Shown here in pieces: positions 46,336 to 54,680 of a stretch of DNA of 64,000 nucleotides. Below the pieces are notes generated by a model. The model had not been told where the DNA came from. It searched no databases and saw only the letters and a program-made list of their open reading frames with translations. The DNA is from Chryseobacterium jejuense (GTDB lineage Bacteria; Bacteroidota; Bacteroidia; Flavobacteriales; Weeksellaceae): positions 124,001 to 188,000 of the forward strand of contig NZ_FNEG01000001.1 of the NCBI RefSeq assembly GCF_900100075.1, in the 5' to 3' direction. Both the position numbers and the translations under genes were made by a program. How positions within the stretch are numbered: position 1 is the stretch's first letter; every line of letters starts with the position of its first letter.

Positions 46336-46370
46336 AAAAACTCACTGAAAATAACTTTCAGTGAGTTTTT
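46336..46370. terminator. Bidirectional terminator between SDR and lgt
   Basis: AAAAACTCACTGAAA (46336-46350) pairs perfectly with TTTCAGTGAGTTTTT (46356-46370), A-rich and T-rich on both sides, between convergent genes. Confidence 0.92.
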
Positions 46371-46388
46371 TTATTTTTTAAAGAGAAA

Positions 46389-47225
46389 CTATACTGTTTT
46401 CATCTTTCTTTTTTCCAATACACTTTTAATAATGAAGAAAAGTCCCAGAAGAACAAAAGGAATACTTAAAAGCTGTCCCATGTTTAAACTCATTGTATGT
46501 TCAAATTCTACCTGGTCTACTTTAATAAACTCAATCAGAATCCTCATGATAAAGATTAAAAGGATACTGATCCCGAAATAGAATCCTTTTCCGATTTTAA
46601 AGATGTCTTTCTTATAAATAAGATATACAAGAAGGAAAATAATAAAATAGGAAATCGCTTCATAAAGCTGGGCTGGATGCCTCGGAAGATTATCTACCTG
46701 ATGGAATATAAAAGCCCAAGGAACATCCGTAGGAGTTCCAATGATTTCAGAATTCATAAGATTGGCAAGCCTGATAAATACTCCGGCCAATGGGAGTACA
46801 ATAGCAATGGCATCTAAAACAGTCATTAATGGGATCTTAAACTTTCTGGAATAGATCAGAAGCATAATCATCAGTCCAATTCCACCACCATGGCTTGCAA
46901 GTCCTGCAAAACCGGTAAAGTGATAGGCACCATCCGGCCCTTTCTGGATCGGTAAAAAGATTTCTAGCGGATGTTGGGAATAATAATCAAAATCATAAAA
47001 AATACAGTGTCCTAATCTGGCACCCACTAATATTCCGATAAGTGCATACGAAAATAGGGCTTCATGTGCTTGTATACTTAGATTCTCTTTTTTATAAATA
47101 CTTTTTAAAATATTAAAGCATAAAACAAGACCTGAAAGAAATAACAGGCCATAGTATTTAAGGGAAATCCCTAAAATATTGACGATTTCAGGATTCACAT
47201 CCCAGTTGATATATAATAAACTCAT
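46389..47225 (-). CDS. lgt: Prolipoprotein diacylglyceryl transferase
   Basis: A 278-residue polytopic membrane enzyme that transfers diacylglycerol to the lipobox cysteine of lipoproteins. Motifs are GARLGHCIFYDF for the signature, FAGLASHGGGIGL and RLANLMNSEIIG. About seven transmembrane helices. It is essential in most Gram-negatives and serves the many lipoproteins in this window (GldD, the efflux proteins, the second M13 enzyme). Monocistronic with a -7 box at 47253. Confidence 0.95.
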   Translation of the reverse strand: MSLLYINWDVNPEIVNILGISLKYYGLLFLSGLVLCFNILKSIYKKENLSIQAHEALFSYALIGILVGARLGHCIFYDFDYYSQHPLEIFLPIQKGPDGAYHFTGFAGLASHGGGIGLMIMLLIYSRKFKIPLMTVLDAIAIVLPLAGVFIRLANLMNSEIIGTPTDVPWAFIFHQVDNLPRHPAQLYEAISYFIIFLLVYLIYKKDIFKIGKGFYFGISILLIFIMRILIEFIKVDQVEFEHTMSLNMGQLLSIPFVLLGLFFIIKSVLEKRKMKTV

Positions 47226-47252
47226 TGATATTGTTATCGGATTTTACGGATG

Positions 47253-47260
47253 CAAAGATA
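47253..47260 (-). promoter_or_regulatory. -7 box of lgt
   Basis: CAAAGATA on the plus strand reads TATCTTTG on the minus strand, about 28 bases before the lgt ATG. Confidence 0.5.
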
Positions 47261-47412
47261 GGAAAATAGGATTTTCCAGATAGAACAGGAGTGTTTATAG
47301 AGTCTATGGTTTGATTTATAGAGTATTAGATCTTTTTTATAGAAGACATTAGAAGCATGGAATTTTTTTTATTTACTTAGACAGTCTATAAAAACACCAA
47401 ATTCCAGGAGTA

Positions 47413-47447
47413 AAAAATGATAACGAAGAGATCCGTTTTATCGTTAT
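47413..47447 (-). terminator. Terminator of LacI regulator gene
   Basis: ATAACGA (47420-47426) pairs with TCGTTAT (47441-47447). On the minus strand the stem is followed by T6 just after the regulator stop codon. Confidence 0.65.
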
Positions 47448-47460
47448 TTATAAAGATATT

Positions 47461-48465
47461 CTAAGTTGAAGCTCTGTACACCAGTTCTGCGTCCATTAGA
47501 ATAGTTCTGCTTGGGAATGTGCTGTTTTTGATCTTTTCTAATGCCAGTTCTGCGGCAGCTTCACCCATTTTCTCCAATGGCTGCTGCACACTCGTAAGTT
47601 GTGGATATACCATTGATGATAGCTCAGTTCCGGAAAAGCTGGCTATAGAAACCTCATCAGGAATACTTACTTTTTGCTCCAGAAGAAAATTCATGGCTCC
47701 CATCGCCAGTGTATCACTGAATGCAAAAATACTGTCAAACGGTATATTCCTGCTTAACAGTTGTTTGATAGCTTTCTTTCCATGCTCAAAAGTCATTCCG
47801 TCTGTGTGTACAATCAGATTTTCATCAAAAATATTGTATTTCAATAGAATACGTTTGTAACCATTCAGCCTTTCCACCGCATTTTGTATCCCTGTAGGGC
47901 CTATTATATGAACGATTCTTTTTCTTCCTGTTTTAATAAGGTATTCAACCATTAATGACGATTTAATATAATCATCAATAATTACTTTTGAAACATCCAG
48001 AGATTTATGAGGAATTCTGTCAAAGAATATCATAGGAATTCCTTGCTTCATAATATGCTCATATATATCATTGTTTTGGGTTTCATGGCAAAGATTGATA
48101 ATAATGGCATCTACGTTAAACTCCTCCATAAGCTGGAGATTTTTCCTTTCAACAAGAGGATCTTCATCAGACTGTGTGATGATGATTCTATACCCAAGAG
48201 GATACAGAATATTTTGAATTCCCTTAAGAACTTTCGAGGAAAACGGAGTAATCATTTCTGGTACTACAAATCCTATGGTTTTAGACTGTCCGGATTGTAA
48301 ATTTAAAGCAGTAAGGTTGGGTTTGTAGCCCAATTTTTCTGCTGCATCCAAAACTCTTTTTCTTGTCTCTTCATTAACATTTTTATCATTAAGAAGCGCT
48401 CTGGAGATGGTAGAGGTAGATAATGACAAAAATTTAGAAAGATCTTTAATCGTAATACGTCTCAT
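47461..48465 (-). CDS. LacI family transcriptional regulator
   Basis: A 334-residue repressor. The N-terminal helix-turn-helix and hinge read ITIKDLSKFLSLSTSTISRALLNDKNVNEETRKRV (reading RRITIKDLSKF at the start), followed by the periplasmic-binding-protein-like sugar domain (about 60-334) with GFVVPEMITPFSS and SIFAFSDTLAMGAM. It lies divergent from the mannitol dehydrogenase operon, and two GGGAACGTTCCC palindromes sit between. It is thus the likely controller of that operon and possibly of itself. Ligand not known; a hexitol or fructose derivative fits the context. Confidence 0.93.
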   Translation of the reverse strand: MRRITIKDLSKFLSLSTSTISRALLNDKNVNEETRKRVLDAAEKLGYKPNLTALNLQSGQSKTIGFVVPEMITPFSSKVLKGIQNILYPLGYRIIITQSDEDPLVERKNLQLMEEFNVDAIIINLCHETQNNDIYEHIMKQGIPMIFFDRIPHKSLDVSKVIIDDYIKSSLMVEYLIKTGRKRIVHIIGPTGIQNAVERLNGYKRILLKYNIFDENLIVHTDGMTFEHGKKAIKQLLSRNIPFDSIFAFSDTLAMGAMNFLLEQKVSIPDEVSIASFSGTELSSMVYPQLTSVQQPLEKMGEAAAELALEKIKNSTFPSRTILMDAELVYRAST

Positions 48466-48508
48466 CCGGCGTGTTTTTTTGCTAAAAATAATAAAAAAAT
48501 AGGCAATT

Positions 48509-48540
48509 GGGAACGTTCCCTGATTTTTGGGAACGTTCCC
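48509..48540. promoter_or_regulatory. Two tandem LacI-type operators
   Basis: Perfect palindrome GGGAACGTTCCC at 48509-48520 and again at 48529-48540, start-to-start exactly 20 bp (about two helix turns). The central CG and dyad are typical of LacI-family operators. They lie 44 bases before the repressor start and 88 bases before the dehydrogenase start. A possible promoter for the latter is TTG (48551-48553) with TATTTG (48575-48580). Confidence 0.85.
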
Positions 48541-48628
48541 AATTTAAATTTTGTAAAAAAAATATTCAGTTCACTATTTGTTAATATAGATTTAACGAAT
48601 TGATTAATCTGTTAACAATTTTATAATT

Positions 48629-50065
48629 ATGAGTATTATTTATTATCACTACAATGCTTCTGAAATTCGTTCGGGAATATTGCATATCGGAGTCGGAAAT
48701 TTCCACAGAGCACATCAACAATTTTATACCAATATACTGTTGAATGATGAGGATCAGAAGAACTGGGGGATTTGCGGAGTATGTTTATTACCTTCAGATG
48801 AAAAGATAGTAAAAAATCTAAGAGCCCAGAATCTGAATTATTCCCTCACTGTCTACGGAAGAAATGGAGAAGATGAGGTCTATAAAATAGGTTCATTAAA
48901 AGAACTGATCTGGGGAGTTGAAGATCCTGAGGCTGTGGTGAGAAAAATTGCTGACAGTTCCATCAAAATAATCACCTTGACAATCACAGAAGGCGGATAT
49001 AACCTTGATAAAGAAAGCGGAAAATTTATACTTAATGATGAAAAAATTCAGCATGATTTGAATAAACCTGCCATTCCTGCGACTGTTTTTGGTTTTGTTG
49101 CAGAAGGTTTACGTCAAAGAAAAATGCAAGGTGGCGACGGAGTCACTATACTTTCATGTGACAATCTTCAACATAATGGAAATACTGCAAAAAGAGCTTT
49201 TATGGCATTTATAGAAGCTCAGGATAAAGACCTGGCAGAATGGGTGGAAGTTCATGTTACTTTCCCCAATAGCATGGTAGATCGAATTACACCCGCTACA
49301 ACTGCCGAAGATATTGAACGATTGAATAAACAGAATGGAACAAATGATTATGCACCTGTATACTGTGAAGACTTTGCGCAATGGGTTATTGAAGATAATT
49401 TTATATCGGGGAGACCTGCCTGGGAAAGAGTGGGAGTAGAATTTACAGATGATGTCACCGCATTTGAAAATATGAAACTGAGTCTGTTGAATGCTTCCCA
49501 TACCTTATTGTCTTATCCTGCATTCCTGATGGGATACCGCAAAGTAGATCAGGCGATGGAAGATAGAGATCTTGTGAAGTTTATCCGGGATTTTATGGAT
49601 AAAGATATTACTCCTTTTGTTCCTGCTCCTGAAAATACTGACTTGGAGAAATATAAAGAAACCCTTATCGAACGATTTGCTAACCATAGTGTAAGCGATC
49701 AGGTAAGTCGTTTGTGCTTTGATGGGGTTTCAAAATTTCCGGTATATATTATTCCTAATCTTGATAAAATGATAAAGACTGGAGCAGATCTTACGAGACC
49801 CGCTTTCCTTATTGCTTCCTACAGGCATTATCTTAAATATAAGACGGATGATCAGGGTAATGTTTTTGAAATAGGAGAGCCTTGGCTCACGGAAAATGAT
49901 AAACAGTTCGTTAATAGTGAAGAACCACAGGAATTTTTAGAGTTATCTGCTTTTAAAGGTGTTCTTCTGAAAGACTCTGAACAATTTATAAAATTATATA
50001 GCCGGTTTGTAGAGGAAATAAAAGATGCAGGGACAGCTTCGGTATTACAGTCAATTATAAAATAA
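48629..50065 (+). CDS. Mannitol dehydrogenase family protein
   Basis: A 478-residue long-chain NAD(P)-dependent polyol dehydrogenase. The N-terminal half opens with HIGVGNFHRAHQQFYTN, where GxGNFHRAH is diagnostic, and the C-terminal domain has MKLSLLNASHTLLSYPAFLMG with catalytic Lys and His. Relatives interconvert mannitol and fructose, or fructuronate and mannonate. A fructokinase downstream argues for mannitol to fructose, an inference from context. It is first in the LacI-controlled operon and 6 bases precede the broken transporter gene. Confidence 0.88.
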   Translation: MSIIYYHYNASEIRSGILHIGVGNFHRAHQQFYTNILLNDEDQKNWGICGVCLLPSDEKIVKNLRAQNLNYSLTVYGRNGEDEVYKIGSLKELIWGVEDPEAVVRKIADSSIKIITLTITEGGYNLDKESGKFILNDEKIQHDLNKPAIPATVFGFVAEGLRQRKMQGGDGVTILSCDNLQHNGNTAKRAFMAFIEAQDKDLAEWVEVHVTFPNSMVDRITPATTAEDIERLNKQNGTNDYAPVYCEDFAQWVIEDNFISGRPAWERVGVEFTDDVTAFENMKLSLLNASHTLLSYPAFLMGYRKVDQAMEDRDLVKFIRDFMDKDITPFVPAPENTDLEKYKETLIERFANHSVSDQVSRLCFDGVSKFPVYIIPNLDKMIKTGADLTRPAFLIASYRHYLKYKTDDQGNVFEIGEPWLTENDKQFVNSEEPQEFLELSAFKGVLLKDSEQFIKLYSRFVEEIKDAGTASVLQSIIK

Positions 50066-50071
50066 TAAGCC

Positions 50072-51245
50072 ATGCAAATAAATCCAAATATAACTTCCTC
50101 AGATAATAAAGTGAACAATGCTATATTGCCATTTGTTATCATTACATTTATTTATTTTATTGTGGGTTTTCTGACCACAGTGAATGAACAGCTTCAGGCA
50201 CCTCTTAAATTTACTTTTCTAAGCCATGCAGGCAGTCTGAAAAATACATTTACCACTTTGATTTCCTTTTTTTTCTTTCTGGGATATCTTCTGAACGGAA
50301 CATTGGGCAGCAAATGGGTGAATAGGTTTGGATATAAAAACACAATTCTACGAGGGCTTTTATTTATGATTTCCGGACTTTTCATGTATTTATGTTCATC
50401 ATGGTTCGGAGATCAGTATCCTGAGGCGAAATTCAATATAAAAGATGCTGTTATTCCTTTTGGATTTATCATTTTTGTAATAGGGTCTTACCTAATGGGA
50501 ACCTCAGCAGCCATTATTCAGGTTGTAGTAAACCCTTCTCATCGTCTGTATATTAATGGTAATGGTCATTACCAAGAGGCTTCATCTTCCCGATCTTGCT
50601 CATACAAGAGTTGTGGGAGAAGAAAAACTTGAGAGAAGCATCTGGTCATTCAGACACTTTATACTAGGAGTTTTGGCCATATTTTTTTATGTGGGAACGG
50701 AGGTGGCAATAGGCGCTAATATTAATTTATATGCTTTTGAGTTAATGGATTCCGGTCATCCGATCACATTTTTCGGGAAAACAGATATTATTGTAGGCGG
50801 AATGGATCTGGGAATTCATGCATTATTGTCTACGTTATATTGGGGTGGTTTTCTTGTAGGAAGGGCTATATCAAGTTTTTTAAGTAAAATTTCTGCAAGA
50901 ACGCAGTTGATTACCACCACAACCCTTGCCACTATCCTTGCTTTAGTATCCATGATTACACAAAACCTTTGGTTTTTAGTTGCTATAGGCCTTCTTCATT
51001 CATCAATGTGGAGCTGTATTTATACACTTTCCATAAAAGGTCTGAATAAATATACCTCAAAAGCTTCCGGAATTTTTATTTCAGCAGTATTTGGTGGAGC
51101 TGTCTTTACCCTTATTCAGGGAGGTCTGGCAGATATTTTAGGCTCATGGAGATGGACCTGGTGGCTCACAGTACTCTGCGAATTGCTGATGTTGACTTAT
51201 GCTCTCTTTGGTTCGCGTATAAGAGAAAAAGACCTTATTCACTAA
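50072..51245 (+). pseudogene. Sugar MFS transporter (FucP-like), broken by out-of-frame deletion
   Basis: Two reading frames cover one transporter. Frame 1 (50072-50632) encodes helices 1-4 up to AAIIQVVVNP, then turns to unrelated sequence. Frame 2 resumes near 50532 as VCILMVMVITKRLHLPD and runs through the rest to 51245. FucP-type transporters have about 50-80 residues more between these points (helices 5-6), so a segment is missing and the frame is lost. Compared with intact relatives the join is near 50535. It could be a true deletion or an assembly error. If real, the locus lacks its own transporter. Confidence 0.82.
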
Positions 51246-51271
51246 TCATATATTTTTTTTCAATCAATGAA

Positions 51272-51304
51272 TTATCCTGTATGCAATTATCGGATACAGG
51301 ATAA
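51272..51304. terminator. Hairpin after transporter pseudogene
   Basis: TTATCCTGTAT and ATACAGGATAA form an 11-bp stem. No strong T run follows, so it may be an attenuator or RNA-stability element rather than a terminator. Confidence 0.4.
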
Positions 51305-51330
51305 TTATAACCTTAAAAAACACCTTAATC

Positions 51331-52056
51331 ATGTTAAAAATCTATTTATTACTTTTTTCCTTTGCTATTGGGTCTTTTTTAAAAGCACAGGAAGTGCATT
51401 CAGCTTTACAGCTTCGAAACAGCCATTTATGGCGGGGAATTGAAGTTTCTGCGGGGCTTATTTATACCGGGGATTTACATTTGGACTACAAAAATTTTTA
51501 TGCAGGATTCTGGGCCGGTGGTAATGTGGATGGATCTTATAAAGAATTTAATAACTATATAGGATATAAGAATAAACACCTTACTTTAGAATTATGGGAT
51601 ATCTATAATTTTTCACCGGGAGCCACTTACAATAATAGAGAATTTTTTAATTATTCGGCGAAGCAGACCGGGCGCTTTTGGGATTTGAGGTCATACTATA
51701 CCATAAGTGATACATTTCCCTTAGTGCTCAGTTGGAATACAGTAGTTTTCGGAAGGGACAGAAATAATGAAAATACAGAGAATAAATACTCATCCTTTGT
51801 TTCTGGGGAATATCCCGTATATAAAAAAAATGACCTTGAAGTCCGCGGAAGAGTAGGATATGGTTTTACAATAAACAGTAGCGGGGAAAAAAACAATTTT
51901 TTTGCTAAAGAATCAGGATTCAATGAGATCAGTCTTATGGTCTCAAAAAGTTTTACCATTCAGGGATACAAAATTCCTATCGGAATATGGGGGATGTGGA
52001 ATCCGGTCAACAATAATGCATTTCTTCAGTTTTCTGTACAAGCCTATTCATTTTGA
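51331..52056 (+). CDS. Outer-membrane beta-barrel-like protein
   Basis: A 241-residue exported protein with a signal peptide ending near FLKAQE. The mature part has alternating aromatic strands (YAGFWAGGNVDGSYKEFNNYIGYKNKHLTLELWDIYNF) and ends with a C-terminal aromatic residue (VQAYSF), consistent with an outer-membrane barrel. It sits in the LacI-controlled sugar locus, so a porin for the sugar is plausible, but no specific family is recognised. Confidence 0.7.
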   Translation: MLKIYLLLFSFAIGSFLKAQEVHSALQLRNSHLWRGIEVSAGLIYTGDLHLDYKNFYAGFWAGGNVDGSYKEFNNYIGYKNKHLTLELWDIYNFSPGATYNNREFFNYSAKQTGRFWDLRSYYTISDTFPLVLSWNTVVFGRDRNNENTENKYSSFVSGEYPVYKKNDLEVRGRVGYGFTINSSGEKNNFFAKESGFNEISLMVSKSFTIQGYKIPIGIWGMWNPVNNNAFLQFSVQAYSF

Positions 52057-52118
52057 ATACATAAAACTCAAAAGATTAAAACTTTTATAAAATCAACACA
52101 TTTAATTACTTTTATATA

Positions 52119-53039
52119 ATGAAAGACAAAAAAAATAAAGCAGTCTGTTTTGGAGAAATTCTTTGGGACATCTTTCCGGGAGAACAAAAAAGAGTAGGTG
52201 GAGCCCCTTTTAATGTGGCCTATCATCTTTCCAGAATGGGAATAGATGCCAATATGATAAGCAGCGTCGGCAATGATCAGCTTGGACGTGATTTGCTGGA
52301 GAAAATGAAAAACTGGAATATTCCCACAGATCATGTTCAGATCAATACCGAATATCCTACAAGTACAGTGATTGCTACAGTAGATGAACATAATGATGCA
52401 CACTATGATATAGTAGAAGATGTGGCTTGGGATTTTATTGAAGCAACTAAAGAAAATAAGGAAATTCTCAACTCAACAGATGCTTTAGTATTCGGAACAT
52501 TGGCGGCAAGAAAAGAAGAGACCAGAAATACATTATTTCAATTGCTTGAGATCAGCCATTATAATGTTTTTGATATCAACCTCAGAGAACCTTATTATGA
52601 AGTAGGGATGATTAAAGATTTACTTCATAAGACCCATCTGGCCAAATTCAATAAAGCAGAAATGCGGATGATGCTGGATTTCTTAGGAAAAGATTATACA
52701 ACAGAAGAGGATGGGATAAAATATTTGCAGGATAAGTTTGATCTTGAAGAGATCATTATTTCCAAAGGAAGTAAAGGAGCTCTTTATGCCAATCAGGATA
52801 AGTTTTATTTGTATCCTACCATACCTGTTACAATAAAAGATACGGTAGGAAGTGGCGATTCATTCTTAGCAGGATTCCTTTCCAAGAGATTAGAAAAAGG
52901 AAGCTCTGTTCATGAAATTATGACTCAGGCTGTTTCCCTTGGGGCGTTTATTACCTCTCAGGAAGGTGCTTGTCCGGAATATTCCCTTGAAGATTTTATC
53001 AGATTCAAAAATGAATATCCTTTATCTGCTTTACGTTAA
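52119..53039 (+). CDS. PfkB family carbohydrate kinase, probable fructokinase
   Basis: A 306-residue ribokinase-fold kinase. It opens with VCFGEILWDIFPGEQKRVGGAPFNVAYHLSRMG, typical of fructokinases, and has the catalytic motif DTVGSGDSFLAGF. It fits mannitol dehydrogenase as the enzyme that phosphorylates the fructose made. It follows the outer-membrane gene by 62 bases and lies in the same direction as the operon. Confidence 0.87.
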   Translation: MKDKKNKAVCFGEILWDIFPGEQKRVGGAPFNVAYHLSRMGIDANMISSVGNDQLGRDLLEKMKNWNIPTDHVQINTEYPTSTVIATVDEHNDAHYDIVEDVAWDFIEATKENKEILNSTDALVFGTLAARKEETRNTLFQLLEISHYNVFDINLREPYYEVGMIKDLLHKTHLAKFNKAEMRMMLDFLGKDYTTEEDGIKYLQDKFDLEEIIISKGSKGALYANQDKFYLYPTIPVTIKDTVGSGDSFLAGFLSKRLEKGSSVHEIMTQAVSLGAFITSQEGACPEYSLEDFIRFKNEYPLSALR

Positions 53040-53118
53040 GTGACAAAAAGCATGATAATTTAAAACGATTCTTGATGAAACATTTGGTAACTTTAGCTTA
53101 CCATCAAAATCAAGAAAT

Positions 53119-53814
53119 ATGCACCATCAACTAGAAAAGCATTATGTTAATAGAGTAGGCTGGCTCCGGGCAGCAGTTTTGGGAGCCAATGACGGATTAC
53201 TTTCAACAACAAGTATCGTTATTGGCGTTGCAGCAGCGGAACCGGAGCGTCACATTATTATTTTGGCGGCTTTGGCAGGAATGATTGCTGGTGCAATGTC
53301 TATGGCTGCCGGAGAATACGTCTCTGTAAGCTCTCAGGAAGATACAGAAAAAGCAGATCTGATCCGGGAACAGCGTGAACTTGAAGAAATGCCGGAAGTA
53401 GAACTCCGGGAACTGGCTAAGGTTTACGAAAAAAGAGGCTGTACCAAAGAAACAGCTATGCAAGTGGCTATTGAACTTACCGAACATAACGCATTGGAGG
53501 CTCATGCCCGTGATGAGCTTGGGATTAATGAAATAACCCAGGCCAAACCTTTACAGGCTGCCATAGCGTCATTCGGGTCATTTGCAGTAGGAGCATTATT
53601 GCCATTTACAGTTTCTCTTGCGGCACCTATCAAACAGATGGTTTACTTTCAATATGGTTTTTCTATTATATTTCTAATGCTTTTAGGAGCAATTTCAGCC
53701 AGAGCAGGCGGTTCAAGTATTAAGATTGCTGTATTGAGAATCTGTTTCTGGGGAACAGTAGCTATGGGGATTACTGCATTGGTAGGACATCTTTTTGGAG
53801 TGAATATAGCATGA
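53119..53814 (+). CDS. VIT1/CCC1 family Fe/Mn transporter
   Basis: A 231-residue membrane protein. It has the family opening HYVNRVGWLRAAVLGANDGLLSTTSIVIGVAAA, then MAAGEYVSVSSQEDTEKADLIREQRELEEMPE, a charged cytoplasmic helix region that binds metals, and three or more further helices. It exports or stores Fe2+/Mn2+ in relatives. Monocistronic; next comes the T6SS tube gene. Confidence 0.93.
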   Translation: MHHQLEKHYVNRVGWLRAAVLGANDGLLSTTSIVIGVAAAEPERHIIILAALAGMIAGAMSMAAGEYVSVSSQEDTEKADLIREQRELEEMPEVELRELAKVYEKRGCTKETAMQVAIELTEHNALEAHARDELGINEITQAKPLQAAIASFGSFAVGALLPFTVSLAAPIKQMVYFQYGFSIIFLMLLGAISARAGGSSIKIAVLRICFWGTVAMGITALVGHLFGVNIA

Positions 53815-53945
53815 TGGGAATTAAGCTTCTAATACTCTGTTTAAAGGGATTTAAGTAATAAGTGTGTGATTTTCAGGGTGTATTTTGCCTAACGGGTGTT
53901 AGTCGTAGAAATACTACACTTTTTGAAATTTCCATTTAATTTGTA

Positions 53946-53974
53946 TTGCTGTATTGTAATTAGATCTATATTTG
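53946..53974 (+). promoter_or_regulatory. Promoter of tssD
   Basis: TTG (53946-53948), an 18-base spacer, and TATATTTG (53967-53974), a close match to the Bacteroidota consensus, 50 bases before the tssD ATG. Confidence 0.55.
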
Positions 53975-54024
53975 GTGATATAAAACATCAAATCACACAA
54001 TATTAACGATTAAAATTTACGATC

Positions 54025-54432
54025 ATGGCAGAAAGAAATTCAAGAGGAATTTTAAAATTCAACAACGGAGAAGGACAGAAGTTATTAAAGCTTAACTACA
54101 GTGTAGCAAGATCTACAGACGTTTCAGGACGTGTAGCATCAGATCCTTCTAATGCTCTTATCAAAATTACAGTAGAAGCTACAGAAAAATCAGACATTCT
54201 GGAAAGCTTACTGAACGGAAAGTACAAACCTACGGTGGGTGAAATTACTTTCAACAAATCTCACGAGGAAGGAACATTAACAACTTTAAAGTGGCAGAAC
54301 GGTTATGTAATTCAGCACGAAGTAGACTTTGATGCAGTGGATGAAAACAGTATGTATATCACTTTTGTTGTAAGTGCAGAACAAATTGATTTAGGAAACT
54401 CTGCTTACCATGGGGCTTGGCCTACAGCGTAA
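54025..54432 (+). CDS. tssD: T6SS tube protein TssD (Hcp), subtype iii
   Basis: A 135-residue secreted tube subunit of the Bacteroidota form. Recognisable features are the N-terminal ILKFNNGEGQKLLKLNYSVARSTDVSGRVASDPSNALIKITVEAT, a two-strand beta-barrel start, and the ending SAYHGAWPTA. Hexameric rings of this protein stack inside the TssBC sheath. It has its own promoter and terminator, as expected for the most abundant component. Confidence 0.92.
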   Translation: MAERNSRGILKFNNGEGQKLLKLNYSVARSTDVSGRVASDPSNALIKITVEATEKSDILESLLNGKYKPTVGEITFNKSHEEGTLTTLKWQNGYVIQHEVDFDAVDENSMYITFVVSAEQIDLGNSAYHGAWPTA

Positions 54433-54465
54433 GAAACAGGTCTTTTAAAAAAATCAAGTACATAT

Positions 54466-54503
54466 AAAACAGAATGGTACATTAGATACTGTTCTGTTTT
54501 TTT
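54466..54503 (+). terminator. Terminator after tssD
   Basis: AAAACAGAA (54466-54474) pairs with TTCTGTTTT (54492-54500), with GTA/TAC inside, then TTT. Confidence 0.85.
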
Positions 54504-54680
54504 GGCTCTGATAAATAAGTCAGAATCTGGGGGAATCTTCTTGTTAATTTCCTATGATTTTCACAAAAAATTAAGTAAAAGTAGATTTCATATTGTAAAA
54601 AATTTATAATTTTATATAAAGGGTATTGTTTTTAGTTTTTTTTTCTGAAAATAAAAACCTGCCAAACACCTTACATTAAT

